A DNA stretch of 64,000 nucleotides from contig NZ_JAMZAW010000019.1 in NCBI RefSeq assembly GCF_024158745.1, positions 1 through 64,000 of the forward strand, written 5' to 3'. The stretch is from Paenibacillus tyrphae (GTDB lineage Bacteria > Bacillota > Bacilli > Paenibacillales > NBRC-103111). A program made the position numbers and the translations under genes. The notes under the pieces are model-generated. The model was not told where the DNA came from and made no database searches. It was given only the letters and a program-made list of their open reading frames with translations. Positions 24,953-32,913 of the stretch are shown here, piece after piece. Every line of letters starts with the position of its first letter. Position 1 is the first letter of the stretch.

Positions 24953-25739
24953 ATGAACCAAGACCGATATCGCCGGCTCCCGGCTCGGTAAAATATTTTT
25001 TTAGCTTGTCGAGAGCCCGCTTCTGAATGCGCGACACGCTCATCTGCGAAACGCCGAGCTGATTCGCAATCGTCCGCTGCGACTGGCCTTCCACATAGGC
25101 GAGATACAGCACCTGCTGCTCCTCCGGCTTCAAATGAACGAGCGCCTCTTGCAAGGCGAGGCGGTTCTCAACCCGCAGATAAGCGTCGCTCGGGCTGCCG
25201 ATCACATCGCCGATCGTCGATCCGTTATCTTCCGTGGATAGCGGAGTATCCAGCGAAACATAGTGATAATAATCGCGTCCGGCCAAAATTTCGATCGTTT
25301 CCTCGACTGACAGCTCCATCTCCGCGGCGATTTCATCGATATTGGGCGAGCGCTCCAGCTTGACCGTGAGCATGTCCACGACCTGCTGGATCTGGTTGCC
25401 TTTTTCCTTGATTCGCCTCGGAACCTGGACATACCAGGATTTGTCGCGCAAATAATTTTTCATATGGCCGATGACGCTTTTCATCATATAGGCTTCAAAC
25501 TGCACGCCCATCGACAGATCGAACTGCTTCAGCAGCTTCAATACCGACATTTGCCCCACTTGGTACAGGTCTTCGAACAGATCGGGGCGATTGCGTGACA
25601 TTTTGCCGGCCGCCATCTTGACCATAGGCTCGTACTGCTGCAGCAGAACCGTAGCCGTATCGTTGCAGCCGGTTTCTTGATACCTTACGATGAGCTCCTC
25701 GGCACTCGCATTGGCAAATCGCTCCGAATTAAGTTTCAT
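24951..25739 (-). CDS. General stress sigma factor SigB
   Basis: A 262-residue sigma-70 factor of the SigB/SigF/SigG group, the usual length for SigB. Region 2 spans ~35-110 (DLFEDLYQVGQMSVLKLLKQFD), region 3 ~115-175 and region 4 ~205-255 (LKPEEQQVLYLAYVEGQSQRTIANQLGVSQMSVSRIQKRALDKL). The start ATG 25739 overlaps the rsbW stop (ATGA). Directly upstream are rsbW and rsbV, the partner-switching module. The GTTTCA-N14-GGGTAA promoter in front of rsbV suggests autoregulation. Spore sigmas F and G are the alternative, but the order rsbV-rsbW-sigB and the stress-gene neighbours favour SigB. Confidence 0.88.
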   Translation of the reverse strand: MKLNSERFANASAEELIVRYQETGCNDTATVLLQQYEPMVKMAAGKMSRNRPDLFEDLYQVGQMSVLKLLKQFDLSMGVQFEAYMMKSVIGHMKNYLRDKSWYVQVPRRIKEKGNQIQQVVDMLTVKLERSPNIDEIAAEMELSVEETIEILAGRDYYHYVSLDTPLSTEDNGSTIGDVIGSPSDAYLRVENRLALQEALVHLKPEEQQVLYLAYVEGQSQRTIANQLGVSQMSVSRIQKRALDKLKKYFTEPGAGDIGLGS

Positions 25740-26185
25740 ACCATTTCCTCGCTCCTGCATACCCGCTTGGTCAGGATGACCTCCGTGCCGATGCCCGTCA
25801 TGACCTCGACATCGTCCATGAGCGCCTGCATCAAATAAATTCCGAGGCCTCCTACATGGATGTCGTTCAGCGATTTATCATGCAGCGATCCGGCCCGCCG
25901 CGCCTTCTCCGCATAATCGAAGCTCGGTCCCTGATCCTTGACCACAATGCGGAGCCCGTCCTCGATTCGCTCGAAGCGGACCTCCATCAGGCCCGGACTG
26001 CCCGGTTCATAAGCATGTACCACCGCATTATTGCACGCTTCGGCGACGGCCACCTTCATATCTTCGATTTCCTCGTAAGAGAAGCCAAGCTTGGAGCTGA
26101 TACCGTAAAGCGTCAAGCGGACCAAGTCGATAAATTCCGCTTCCGCAGGCACAGTGAGACTAACAACATGGGATTCGGGTTTCAT
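25736..26185 (-). CDS. Anti-sigma B factor and kinase RsbW
   Basis: A 149-residue GHKL ATPase. The N-box EACNNAVVHA (~49-58), G1 box KDQGPSFD (~84-91) and G2-like GGLGIYLMQ (~111-119) are intact. RsbW binds SigB and phosphorylates RsbV on Ser. The gene lies between rsbV (27 bp away) and sigB (4-bp overlap). Compare the second RsbW-like protein at 37092-37562, which lacks the G1 box. Confidence 0.9.
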   Translation of the reverse strand: MKPESHVVSLTVPAEAEFIDLVRLTLYGISSKLGFSYEEIEDMKVAVAEACNNAVVHAYEPGSPGLMEVRFERIEDGLRIVVKDQGPSFDYAEKARRAGSLHDKSLNDIHVGGLGIYLMQALMDDVEVMTGIGTEVILTKRVCRSEEMV

Positions 26186-26212
26186 ACGGTCTCTTCTTTC
26201 CTTTCCTATCCG

Positions 26213-26569
26213 TTAATGGACGCGTGCTTGGGACTTCCCGGCGGCCTCGTTCGGATGCAAAAACGGGGTGATGCCCGTCAGATCGAACAGCCGCTTGATT
26301 TTCGGCGGAATCTCCTGCACCTCGAACGGCGCTTTCAGCACGTCTCGGGCTTTTAATACCGATACAATCACACCGATGCCGGTGCTGTCAATATATTGCA
26401 GGCCGTTCAGGTTAAGAACGAGCTTGCGGTTCGTATCCGCGATGAACGTATCCAGCGCGCAGCGCAAATCCGAGACTTTGGACAAATCGAGCTCACCGTG
26501 CAAATAAACGGTATTGGCGTGTTCGGTTCGTTGCGTGTCGACATGAAACGATTGTGGTTTATTCATCAT
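26213..26569 (-). CDS. Anti-anti-sigma factor RsbV
   Basis: A 118-residue STAS-domain protein. The phospho-acceptor context IDSTGIGVI (Ser ~62) is clear, and the fold reads VYLHGELDLSKV to IKRLFDLTGI. Dephosphorylated RsbV binds RsbW and frees SigB. It is first in the operon, with the SigB-type promoter 75 bp ahead. A REC-PP2C phosphatase that could act on it is encoded at 48309-49466. Confidence 0.9.
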   Translation of the reverse strand: MMNKPQSFHVDTQRTEHANTVYLHGELDLSKVSDLRCALDTFIADTNRKLVLNLNGLQYIDSTGIGVIVSVLKARDVLKAPFEVQEIPPKIKRLFDLTGITPFLHPNEAAGKSQARVH

Positions 26570-26644
26570 ACCCGCGTGGTTCCTCCCCGTTCGCAGCTTG
26601 TTTGCTCCAAGAGCCGTGCTGCATTCTACGAATTTGGTTATTAT

Positions 26645-26670
26645 TTACCCCGGGGGCGGAAGCTTGAAAC
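26645..26670 (-). promoter_or_regulatory. SigB-type promoter of rsbV-rsbW-sigB
   Basis: On the minus strand GTTTCA (26670-26665), a 14-bp spacer, then GGGTAA (26650-26645). It is identical in boxes and spacing to the promoter at 20797-20822. Confidence 0.75.
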
Positions 26671-26712
26671 AGTTCGGCCGGAATTTCCTGCCGGCTGGGG
26701 CCGAACCCCGGC

Positions 26713-27192
26713 TCAGCTCTGCTGCGGATAAGCCCGCTGCCCCGCTTGCGGCTTACGGCTGCGGAACGCCTGCCATAGCTCGATCGCCACAGGCACCGCC
26801 TGCATGACCGTCGCGACCTTATCCTTGACGGGTCCGCCTCCGGCTGCCGGCCGTTCCTTCACCGCCTTGGTGCGGATGCTCCCCGCTACCGAGGCCGAGG
26901 CTTGCTTGATCGAGGAGGTGATCTCCTGTACCGCATCGCCGATATTTTTGACGGAGTAGACGACCGAATCGATCGAGTGCAGCTTGTTGCGGACATCGAC
27001 GGTCACTTCGTTCGTATGCCGCAGCACCTCCGTCGCTTCTTTGCTGATTCCGTTCACCTGCTGCTGCAGCTCCCGGATCGTCTCGTTGGTCTGCATCAGC
27101 ACGGTTGACAAGGAACGCAGAGTCATGATCAAAAAGACGACCAACGCCGCAAAGGCCAGCGCAATGACGGCCACACTGATTTCAATAATCAT
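26713..27192 (-). CDS. DUF948 (YtxG-like) membrane-anchored stress protein
   Basis: A 159-residue protein with one N-terminal membrane helix (IISVAVIAL region, ~5-27), then a long coiled-coil-like stretch (LMQTNETIRELQQQVNGISKEATEVL and on to ~105) and a short basic tail. This is the DUF948 pattern; YtxG of Bacillus subtilis, encoded beside ytxH, is the named relative. ATG 27192 lies nine bases after GGAGGAG; ATG 27201 is too close to the ribosome site. The SigB-type promoter at 27250-27275 supports stress control. Confidence 0.8.
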   Translation of the reverse strand: MIIEISVAVIALAFAALVVFLIMTLRSLSTVLMQTNETIRELQQQVNGISKEATEVLRHTNEVTVDVRNKLHSIDSVVYSVKNIGDAVQEITSSIKQASASVAGSIRTKAVKERPAAGGGPVKDKVATVMQAVPVAIELWQAFRSRKPQAGQRAYPQQS

Positions 27193-27249
27193 ATCGTTCA
27201 TCTCCTCCACCCTTTCGTGAATGCGGTTCGCGCCCAGCTTGGAATGTTT

Positions 27250-27275
27250 TTACCCGGCACGGTCCTGCTTGAAAC
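27250..27275 (-). promoter_or_regulatory. SigB-type promoter of the DUF948 gene
   Basis: On the minus strand GTTTCA (27275-27270), a 14-bp spacer, and GGGTAA (27255-27250). It lies 58 bp ahead of the ATG and is back to back with the dps promoter at 27302-27328. Confidence 0.75.
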
Positions 27276-27301
27276 CTGAGGCCCTAAGCAAATCTGGTCG
27301 T

Positions 27302-27328
27302 GTTTCATCTGCCGCTGCGGCGGGGTAA
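27302..27328 (+). promoter_or_regulatory. SigB-type promoter of dps
   Basis: GTTTCA (27302-27307), a 15-bp spacer, and GGGTAA (27323-27328), 47 bp before the dps start. The spacer is one base longer than in the other copies. Confidence 0.65.
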
Positions 27329-27374
27329 GAAGGCACAGGCAGGACAATCCATCACGAAGCGGAGGTAATCCATT

Positions 27375-27878
27375 ATGGCTAACGTATTGGAGAAGGAAAA
27401 GGAAACGAAACCGGCCAAGAACGCGAAGGACACGAAAAAAACAACCGGACTGCATGCGCTACTTAACCGGCAGGTCGCCAACTGGGCCGTGCTCCATATC
27501 AAAATTCACCAGCATCATTGGTATGTGAAGGGCCCGAATTTCTATGCGCTGCATGTGAAGTTCGAAGAACTGTACGAAGAAGCGGCCCTGACGATGGACC
27601 AGCTCGCGGAGCGGCTGCTGTCGGTCGGAGGCCAGCCGGTATCGACGACGAAGGAGATTGCCGCAGCCGCCACGATCAAGGAGCACGAGGCGTTCGCCTC
27701 GGCAAGCGACATGGTGCAGTGCCTGCGCGACGACTTCTCGATGGTGATCGAAGAAACGGGCGAAGCGATGGAGCTTGCGGAGCAGGAAGGCGACGAAGGC
27801 ACCCACGATATGCTGCTGGAGCTGAAGACGCGCCTGGAGAAGCATGTCTGGATGCTGAACGCTTATTTGAACGAATAG
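27375..27878 (+). CDS. Dps, DNA-protection ferritin-like protein
   Basis: A 167-residue protein of the Dps family. The N-terminal ~25 residues are Lys-rich and flexible, typical of DNA contact. The four-helix core starts with LHALLNRQVANWAVLHIKIHQHHWYVKGPNFYALH, including the conserved His and the FEELYEE acidic set of the ferroxidase site. Dps dodecamers bind iron and shield DNA in oxidative and stationary-phase stress. GGAGG lies nine bases before the ATG, and a SigB-type promoter precedes it. The terminator at 27886-27914 follows. Confidence 0.93.
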   Translation: MANVLEKEKETKPAKNAKDTKKTTGLHALLNRQVANWAVLHIKIHQHHWYVKGPNFYALHVKFEELYEEAALTMDQLAERLLSVGGQPVSTTKEIAAAATIKEHEAFASASDMVQCLRDDFSMVIEETGEAMELAEQEGDEGTHDMLLELKTRLEKHVWMLNAYLNE

Positions 27879-27885
27879 AAACGGC

Positions 27886-27914
27886 AAGGACGGAGGCGCG
27901 CGACCTCCGTCCTT
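27886..27914. terminator. Terminator between dps and the methyltransferase
   Basis: AAGGACGGAGG and CCTCCGTCCTT form an 11-bp perfect stem with a 7-base loop, followed on the plus strand by TCTTATTT. The genes converge here, so it may serve both. Confidence 0.8.
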
Positions 27915-27916
27915 TC

Positions 27917-28600
27917 TTATTTCACAAGCCCTGCCAGCAAATGCCCTTGGTAGAGCTGGAGAAATTGGATCGCGAACCCGGTATGCAGGCTGAGCGCCAC
28001 CAGTTCGTCAATCGTATAGTACTTGCATTCGGCGTCGACGAACGCGCCGCCTTCCTTGTAATAGGGCAAGGCGAACACGTCCGGCCAGCAATGGTTCGGC
28101 GTATAATGTCTCGACCACGGGGTGGAGATCAGCAGCAGGCCTCCGGGAGTCAGACATTGGTGGATTTTTTGAAAGACCGGGACCGGATTGTAATTCATAT
28201 GCTCCAGCACTTCCGTGAAAATGACGACGTCAAACGTATGCGGCCAAGGCACCGCTTCGGCTTCGATGTTCGTTTTCGACCACGAGATCGGATACTCCGC
28301 TTCCAGCTCCTTGGACCAATAGGCGTCGGTCATATCGATGCCGAACCCTTCGTTGCCCCACAAGACGCTGTACAGCAGGAGCGTTCCATAGGCGGTGCCG
28401 ATGTCCAGCACCTTCTTGTTCCCGCTTCTTAACGCCGCATCCAGCACGGACAATAGCGGATACCAATAACCGGCTTCCGCTTCTTTGTAGGTTTCAAGAT
28501 ACGGGCTTTTCTCCCGTGCGGCATGGTACCGTGCCAGAATGCTCTGGACATGGCGCAGCCGCTCCTCCTGCGGCATCTCCCGAAAATCGCTTGTTTCCAT
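27917..28600 (-). CDS. Class I SAM-dependent methyltransferase
   Basis: A 227-residue soluble enzyme with the Rossmann methyltransferase motifs: KKVLDIGTAYGTLLLY (~63-78) for SAM, the FDVVIFTEVLEHM segment (~124-136), and PGGLLLISTPW (~153-163). The sequence resembles the Methyltransf_11/23 groups and gives no hint of substrate. AAGGAG lies nine bases before ATG 28600. It lies between dps and a purine permease with no clear operon link. Confidence 0.8.
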   Translation of the reverse strand: METSDFREMPQEERLRHVQSILARYHAAREKSPYLETYKEAEAGYWYPLLSVLDAALRSGNKKVLDIGTAYGTLLLYSVLWGNEGFGIDMTDAYWSKELEAEYPISWSKTNIEAEAVPWPHTFDVVIFTEVLEHMNYNPVPVFQKIHQCLTPGGLLLISTPWSRHYTPNHCWPDVFALPYYKEGGAFVDAECKYYTIDELVALSLHTGFAIQFLQLYQGHLLAGLVK

Positions 28601-28650
28601 GGAAAACGGCTCCTTTTGAGCTTTTTACCATATATACGTGCAAAGCGATT

Positions 28651-29979
28651 TTATAGACTATCGCGGTGGAAGCCGGGGGGCTTGGCTCCCGCCTCCGAGG
28701 GCCTCCATAACTGCTCAAGCAGCGTGACCAGCATCGTCCCGAACAGCAGCGCGTTGCCGAACACGTACGCCAGCATCGGCGGCAGCCCCTGGAAGGCCTC
28801 CGCAGGCAAGGACATTAATCCGGCGCTGCACACCAGCGTGATGCCGAAGATCGTCAACCGACGCAGGTCCAGCGCTTCCTTCGAGATCGACTGCATGGCG
28901 ATGACGATCATTTGCACGAAGGAAGCAAGCAGCGCGGCGCTCGCTACCGGCCCGGGAAGCATGGCGACGGCCCGTACCGCCGCGGGGACGAAAGAAATCC
29001 CCGCGAACAGCAGCGCGGCGGCGAGAAACGGGCGCAGCCGGGTCTGCTCCGTGATGCGGATAAAGCCCGCCGTGACCGGCAGCGGAACGACGGCAATCGT
29101 CGAGAAGAGAGCGGCGATGCCGTGGGACAAGCCTCCCGCGAAGACGCCGCGGTTCAGCGTCCGCTTCGGGTCCCGGGCGGGCTCCGGCATCGCATCGCGA
29201 ACCGCCGTTACGGCGGCGATCGTGTTGGACAGCAGGATAAACGTGAATAACGCTGCGGTCAACGCGATTCCCGCATCCCACTGCGGCGCTCCCCAAGCGA
29301 AGAGCTCCGGCAGTTGAACCGGCGGAGCTGCGGCGGCCGGCGATCCGGCGCTAAGGCCGAGCAGTCCGTAACCGGCCCAGCCGGAGATAATGCCGATCAT
29401 CACGGCATACTGCTTCACCCAGCCCCGGCCTTTGACGGACAGCAGGACTACAAGGCCGAAGATGGCGATGGACACCAGCGCCGTTGCCGGGTCCGGACGA
29501 ACGGCCGCCCCCTGCAATCCGAGCATGCCTTTTATGAATACACCGCTAAGCTGCAAAGCCAGAAGGAACAAGAACGTTCCCGTGACAAGCGGGGTGAACA
29601 AAAACAGCAGCTTGTGGACCCAGCCGGTCAGGCCCAGAATGGCCAGCAGCAGAGCGGCGATGGCGACGCCTCCCTCGAGCAGCGGCAGCATGTCCTGCGC
29701 ATTCCCGCCTTGCTTGACGGCCACGTCCGCCATGATGACGAAGACGCTGACCCATGAGCCAGCAGGACCGTCGGCAATCGGGTACCGGTGGCCGATCCAG
29801 CCCTGCAGAAACGAGCTGAGGCCGACGACCAGAAAGGTCCGCTGCATCAGCGAGGAAATCTCCTCCGGCGGCAAATGAAACATACCGCCGATGACGACCG
29901 GCAAAGCAATCGAATTCGCAAGCAAAAACATAAACCACTGCAAGGTGCTTAAGCTGCCGCCGAGGGCAAGCTTTCTCAT
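28651..29979 (-). CDS. NCS2-type purine/pyrimidine permease
   Basis: A 442-residue integral membrane protein with 12-14 hydrophobic segments. It fits the uracil-xanthine permease (NCS2) family: an N-terminal LQWFMFLLANSIALPVVIG, then PIADGPAGSWVSVF, VSIAIFGLVVLL, and a C-terminal SNTIAAVTAVRDAMPEP stretch. Purine, uracil or xanthine import by proton symport is the likely role. ATG 29979 has GGGAGG upstream. It is the only such transporter here; the nup system at 31.9 kb handles nucleosides, so base and nucleoside uptake lie close together. Confidence 0.8.
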   Translation of the reverse strand: MRKLALGGSLSTLQWFMFLLANSIALPVVIGGMFHLPPEEISSLMQRTFLVVGLSSFLQGWIGHRYPIADGPAGSWVSVFVIMADVAVKQGGNAQDMLPLLEGGVAIAALLLAILGLTGWVHKLLFLFTPLVTGTFLFLLALQLSGVFIKGMLGLQGAAVRPDPATALVSIAIFGLVVLLSVKGRGWVKQYAVMIGIISGWAGYGLLGLSAGSPAAAAPPVQLPELFAWGAPQWDAGIALTAALFTFILLSNTIAAVTAVRDAMPEPARDPKRTLNRGVFAGGLSHGIAALFSTIAVVPLPVTAGFIRITEQTRLRPFLAAALLFAGISFVPAAVRAVAMLPGPVASAALLASFVQMIVIAMQSISKEALDLRRLTIFGITLVCSAGLMSLPAEAFQGLPPMLAYVFGNALLFGTMLVTLLEQLWRPSEAGAKPPGFHRDSL

Positions 29980-30009
29980 GATGTTTCCTCCCAAATGCAT
30001 AGAAAGGGG

Positions 30010-30717
30010 CTAGCTCGCCCCTGCTTTCCGTAAAATTTGCTCAATCTCGCCGAACCCGCGCTGCTTCGCATGCGCAAGCGCCGTCACGCCGTCCTTATCC
30101 GGGATGTTCACATCCGCCCCATGCTCCACGAGCAGCCGGACGGCTTGCTGATGCTTCTCGCCCCCGCTGCCGAGCACCACCGCTTCCATCAACGCCGTCC
30201 AGCCCAAGTTGTTAATGTGATTGACATCGACTTTGGTCCGCGTCAACAACTCCCGGATCACGTCCAAGTGTGCGCGCTCGGCGGCGGGAATGAGCGCGGT
30301 GCCGCCATAACGGTTCGTCAGCTTCGGGTCGGCCCCCGCCTCGATCGTCAGCTTCAAAATGTCCAGCAAGCCTTCGGCACCGGCATACAGGAACGGATTG
30401 TTCAGCCGGTTGTCGCGTTCGTTGACGTCCGCTCCCGCCTCGATCAACAGCTTCACCGCCTCCGGCTTGTTCGCGTAAGTCGCCGCCATCATCGGTGTGC
30501 GGCCCTGCGGGTCCTTCGCGTTTTTATCCGCTCCTGCCTTGAGCAGCCTCCGGAGCTCAGCCGTATCTCCGCGCTCCGCGGCAGCGATCAGCGCTTCATT
30601 CATCTGCTTCACATCTCCTTTAGGTTCGACTTGAACGATTCCGGTTGCAGGCGCTTCCGCAGACTCCTGGCAGCCGGTCAGCAGCATGACGGGTAACACC
30701 AAATACATCCATCGCAT
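30010..30717 (-). CDS. Ankyrin-repeat lipoprotein
   Basis: A 235-residue protein with a signal peptide and lipobox LLTGC (Cys16). From ~37 to ~230 there are about five ankyrin repeats (for example DTAELRRLLKAGADKNAKDPQGRTPMMAA, EAVKLLIEAGADVNERD and QAVRLLVEHGADVNIPD). Such proteins bind other proteins; the partner is unknown. AGGAG lies seven bases before the ATG. It ends 31 bp before the permease start on the same strand, so the two may be co-transcribed. It diverges from the LysR regulator. Confidence 0.82.
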   Translation of the reverse strand: MRWMYLVLPVMLLTGCQESAEAPATGIVQVEPKGDVKQMNEALIAAAERGDTAELRRLLKAGADKNAKDPQGRTPMMAATYANKPEAVKLLIEAGADVNERDNRLNNPFLYAGAEGLLDILKLTIEAGADPKLTNRYGGTALIPAAERAHLDVIRELLTRTKVDVNHINNLGWTALMEAVVLGSGGEKHQQAVRLLVEHGADVNIPDKDGVTALAHAKQRGFGEIEQILRKAGAS

Positions 30718-30808
30718 CGGTCCACTCCTGCCTCCTATTTTGCTTCTTTGCTTCTTATGCTAACATGAGCTTTATCTATACGAAAAATATTAAAATTATT
30801 GATTTTCC

Positions 30809-30823
30809 ATATGATTATCATAT
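30809..30823. promoter_or_regulatory. LysR-type operator candidate
   Basis: ATATGAT-T-ATCATAT is a perfect 15-bp palindrome of the T-N11-A type bound by LysR proteins. It lies 20 bp before the lysR start and between two divergent genes. Confidence 0.6.
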
Positions 30824-30843
30824 AGTTAGGCAGGTGGTTCCGG

Positions 30844-31737
30844 ATGGACATCAGGCAGCTTCGCTATTTCATTGCGATTGCGGAGGAACGGCAAATTACG
30901 GCGGCGGCCAAAAGGCTCCATATGGCCCAGCCGCCGCTCAGCCAGCAGCTTCATCTGATGGAGCGCGAGCTTGGCGTGACGCTGCTGGAGCGGCAGGGAC
31001 GGCAGCTAGAGCTTACGGAAGCGGGGCGCCTGCTGTACAAGCACGCCTTGCACATCACGAAGCTGTTCGAGGAGTCGCAAATTGAAGTCAAAGAAGCCGG
31101 AAGCGGATTGATCGGCAAGCTAAGCATCGGGGTCAACACGTTATCGGACGGAAGGCTGCCGGAGCTGCTTCGGAAGTTCCGCGAGAAGTTTCCGGCGATC
31201 ACGTACAAAATTCAACAGAACGAATCGGCCCAGCTCTGCAAGCTGGTCAAGGAACGGGCAATCGAGCTGGCGATTGTCCGGTTTCCGCTCGACCTTGGCG
31301 ATTTCTCGATCCGGCATTTGCGGGAAGAGCGGTTCTATTACGTCACCTCCCGGCGCCGCAGTCCCTTGGACGGGAAGGCGGTTTCGTTCGAACAGATCGG
31401 GCAGGAGCCGCTGATCCTCCCCAGCACGGAAGGACTCGGCGTGTACCGAATGATCGTGGAGGAGTTCGCCCGGCACGGGGTGAAGCCGAACGTCTTGTCC
31501 GAATGCTCCGACATCGCGATGCTGCTGGAGCTGGTCTCCTCGGACTTCGCCGCCACGCTGGTGCCGGAATCAGTGCTCCAACTGCACCGCGGCTTCGACG
31601 TGATGGTGTATGAGCTGGCAGGAACGCATATCGTCTCGTCATCCGTGCTGATTTGGCTCAAGGACCATTACTTGTCCAAGGCGGCGCAGAACTTCATCGC
31701 CCTGACGGGCGAAGCGCCTTTTTCCGGTAAGGACTAG
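30844..31737 (+). CDS. LysR-family transcriptional regulator
   Basis: A 297-residue regulator. The winged helix is at ~1-60 (MDIRQLRYFIAIAEERQITAAAKRLHMAQPPLSQQLHLMERELG), followed by the linker helix and a substrate-binding domain (~90-290). AGGTGG lies before ATG 30844. The neighbours are the divergent ankyrin-permease genes and the downstream nup operon, behind a hairpin. It could regulate either, or itself through the 15-bp palindrome upstream. The ligand is unknown. Confidence 0.9.
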   Translation: MDIRQLRYFIAIAEERQITAAAKRLHMAQPPLSQQLHLMERELGVTLLERQGRQLELTEAGRLLYKHALHITKLFEESQIEVKEAGSGLIGKLSIGVNTLSDGRLPELLRKFREKFPAITYKIQQNESAQLCKLVKERAIELAIVRFPLDLGDFSIRHLREERFYYVTSRRRSPLDGKAVSFEQIGQEPLILPSTEGLGVYRMIVEEFARHGVKPNVLSECSDIAMLLELVSSDFAATLVPESVLQLHRGFDVMVYELAGTHIVSSSVLIWLKDHYLSKAAQNFIALTGEAPFSGKD

Positions 31738-31787
31738 CGGGTAATGTTTTTTCGGCCACCCGTCCGTTTTCCAGCAATGACATAAGG

Positions 31788-31826
31788 AAGCAAAGCTTGG
31801 AGAATACTATACCCCAAGCTTTGCTT
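31788..31826 (+). terminator. Hairpin between lysR and the nup operon
   Basis: AAGCAAAGCTTGG and CCAAGCTTTGCTT form a 13-bp perfect stem, followed by ATTT. It could end lysR transcription or act as an attenuator before the nupN-like gene 35 bp downstream. Confidence 0.6.
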
Positions 31827-31860
31827 ATTTGGCATTCCACTACGGGAGGACGGATGAACT

Positions 31861-32913
31861 ATGAAACGATGGATATCCCTTGGCATGATCGGTGTGCTGG
31901 CGGTTGGGCTGACGCTCGGCGGATGCGGCCAGAAGCCCGCGCCGCCTAACAACGCGGGAGCCGGCGGCGCGCCGGCGGCGGGCGGCGACAAGCTGGCGGG
32001 AGCGAAGTTCAATATCGGCATGGTCACGGACATTGGCGGGGTTAACGACAACTCCTTTAACCAAAGCGCCTGGGAAGGGCTGCAGCGGCTTGCGAAAGAT
32101 ACCGGGGCACAGGTGAAATATTTGCAGAGCAAGAGCGATTCGGAATACATCCCGAACCTGACCCAAATGGTGAAGGGCAACTTCAACCTGACGTGGGGGA
32201 TCGGCTTCATCATCGGCGATGCGATGAAGACGGTGGCGACGCAAAATCCGAACGCCAAGCTGGCAATTATCGATAACGTCGTCGACGCGCCGAACGTGGA
32301 GTCTGTCACGTTCGCGGAGAACGAAGGCTCCTATCTGGTCGGCGTCGTTGCGGGTCTGATGACCAAGACAAGCAAAATTGGCTTTATCGGCGGAATGGAC
32401 ATTCCGGTCATCAAGCGCTTCGAAGCCGGCTTTAAGGCCGGCGTGTCTGCGGTCAATCCGAACGCCAAACTGACGATTAATTATACCGGTGCGTTCGACA
32501 AGTCCGATCTCGGCAAAGCCGCCGCTTCCACGCTCTATAACGACGGGGCGGATATTATTTTTCACGCGGCGGGCGCCACGGGGAGTGGCGTGTTCAACGA
32601 AGCCAAGGACCGGCTAAAGGCCGGCAAGAAGGTATGGGTCATCGGCGTCGATCAAGACCAGTCGAAGCTGTTCGGCGACGACGTGACGTTGACCTCGATG
32701 ATCAAACGCGTCGATCAGGCGGTCTACCGCATCTCGAACGATCTGATCGCCGGCAAATACGAGGGCGGCAAAACAATTGTGCTCGGCCTCAAGGACGACG
32801 GCGTCGGCCTGCCGGACACGTCGAAGAAGAACGTGCCGGAGGACGTGCTCAAGAAGGTCGAGGACTATAAGCAAAAAATCATTAAAGGCGAAATCAAGGT
32901 TCCCGAAAAATGA
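31861..32913 (+). CDS. BMP-family nucleoside-binding lipoprotein (NupN-like)
   Basis: A 350-residue lipoprotein with lipobox LGGC (Cys22) and the BMP/PnrA fold: FNIGMVTDIGGVNDNSFNQSAW (~50-71), then IDNVVDAPNVESVTFAENEGSYLVG and KIGFIGGMDIPVIKRFEAGFKAG. This group binds purine nucleosides outside the cell. It is followed, with a 4-bp overlap, by a double-domain ATPase and two permeases, which is the complete set of a NupNOPQ-type guanosine/nucleoside importer. Confidence 0.9.
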   Translation: MKRWISLGMIGVLAVGLTLGGCGQKPAPPNNAGAGGAPAAGGDKLAGAKFNIGMVTDIGGVNDNSFNQSAWEGLQRLAKDTGAQVKYLQSKSDSEYIPNLTQMVKGNFNLTWGIGFIIGDAMKTVATQNPNAKLAIIDNVVDAPNVESVTFAENEGSYLVGVVAGLMTKTSKIGFIGGMDIPVIKRFEAGFKAGVSAVNPNAKLTINYTGAFDKSDLGKAAASTLYNDGADIIFHAAGATGSGVFNEAKDRLKAGKKVWVIGVDQDQSKLFGDDVTLTSMIKRVDQAVYRISNDLIAGKYEGGKTIVLGLKDDGVGLPDTSKKNVPEDVLKKVEDYKQKIIKGEIKVPEK